Assembly: GCA_002926195.1 (NCBI GenBank)
Contig: MZXQ01000244.1
Span: forward strand, 6,537-11,614
From: Candidatus Methanomarinus sp. HR1
Lineage (GTDB): Archaea; Halobacteriota; Methanosarcinia; Methanosarcinales; Methanocomedenaceae
Direction: 5' to 3'
Length of the DNA: 5,078 nucleotides
Of this stretch, positions 4,858 through 5,078 are shown piece after piece; the first letter of the stretch is position 1; each line of letters starts with the position of its first letter. The notes beneath the pieces were generated by a model. It was not told where the DNA came from, did no database searches, and was given only the letters and a program-made list of their open reading frames with translations. The position numbers and the translations under genes are program-made.

Positions 4858-5078
4858 TTATTTCCACATCTTTTTTTGTCTATCCTCAGCCGCAAGGGTT
4901 ACCGGGTCAATGACCATAGATACAGGTGGTGCATAAGAGGTTTCCCATCTGAGCAGATCATCTATTACAGCACCCATGCGAATGGCAAGACTAAGTGCAT
5001 CTATTCTTTCTTTAACTCCCTCTGCTGCCACTACCTGGGCACCTACAAGCCGTGTATCTGAAAATATGAGCTTTATAT
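4858..5078 (-). CDS. C-terminal part of a CoA-disulfide-reductase/NADH-oxidase-type flavoprotein (partial)
   Basis: Only the last 72 codons are inside the window; the gene continues past 5078 on the minus strand (first full codon at 5076-5074). The visible protein is the dimerisation domain of the pyridine-nucleotide-disulfide oxidoreductase superfamily. It has KLIFSDTRLVGAQVVAAEG at the start, the helix segment VKERIDALSLAIRMGAVIDD, and then ETSYAPPVSMVIDPVTLAAE. The YAPP...DPV arrangement is typical of the CoA-disulfide reductase / NADH oxidase / persulfide reductase branch, where a Tyr near this point helps at the active site of the partner subunit. The FAD- and NAD-binding domains and the active-site Cys are outside the window, so the exact reaction cannot be decided. 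It ends in the short polar tail DRQKKMWK. rtcA starts one base later in the same direction. Confidence 0.85.
   Translation of the reverse strand, partial: IKLIFSDTRLVGAQVVAAEGVKERIDALSLAIRMGAVIDDLLRWETSYAPPVSMVIDPVTLAAEDRQKKMWK

Overview
The window reads as an archaeal chromosome segment, most likely from the methanogen/ANME side of the Euryarchaeota (Methanosarcinales-like, with 'Ca. Methanoperedens'-type lineages a reasonable guess). The evidence is a stand-alone glutaminase subunit of GMP synthase (GuaAA), RNA 3'-phosphate cyclase, a UbiA prenyltransferase next to a geranylgeranyl-reductase-family flavoprotein, a secreted protein with an S-layer-like domain and C-terminal anchor, TATA-box-like promoters and partly leaderless-looking starts. 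The lineage is an inference from gene content; no rRNA or tRNA is present to confirm it.

Layout: (1) 1-11 is the clipped edge of a hairpin repeat. (2) 29-259 (-) is a 76-aa protein with a predicted ferredoxin-like fold. (3) 260-386 is a divergent promoter region. (4) 387-3127 (+) is a probable three-gene operon: secreted/anchored S-layer-like protein, UbiA prenyltransferase and GGR-family reductase, with short gaps of 11 and 24 nt. (5) 3128-3289 is a 162-bp intergenic region holding an 83-bp palindrome built from two inverted copies of a 26-nt hairpin repeat, then a second perfect palindrome and a TATA-like box. (6) 3290-3859 (+) is guaAA. (7) 3861-4856 (-) is rtcA, convergent with guaAA with one base between the stops. 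(8) 4858-5078 (-) is the C-terminal end of a CoA-disulfide-reductase/NADH-oxidase-type flavoprotein, whose stop lies one base before the rtcA ATG.

How the genes work together: the UbiA plus GGR pair suggests that a polyprenyl chain is attached to an acceptor and then partly or fully saturated. This could be membrane lipid synthesis, or a membrane electron carrier such as methanophenazine or menaquinone. Both proteins look like divergent paralogues rather than textbook archaeol-pathway enzymes. The other genes are housekeeping (GMP synthesis, RNA end processing, thiol/NADH redox).

The most distinctive non-coding feature is the BIME-like paired repeat at 3132-3214. A third, clipped copy of its hairpin unit lies at the window's left edge, and both sites are just downstream of gene stops. 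No gene-free stretch exceeds 300 bases. No tRNA, rRNA, CRISPR array or transposase was seen.
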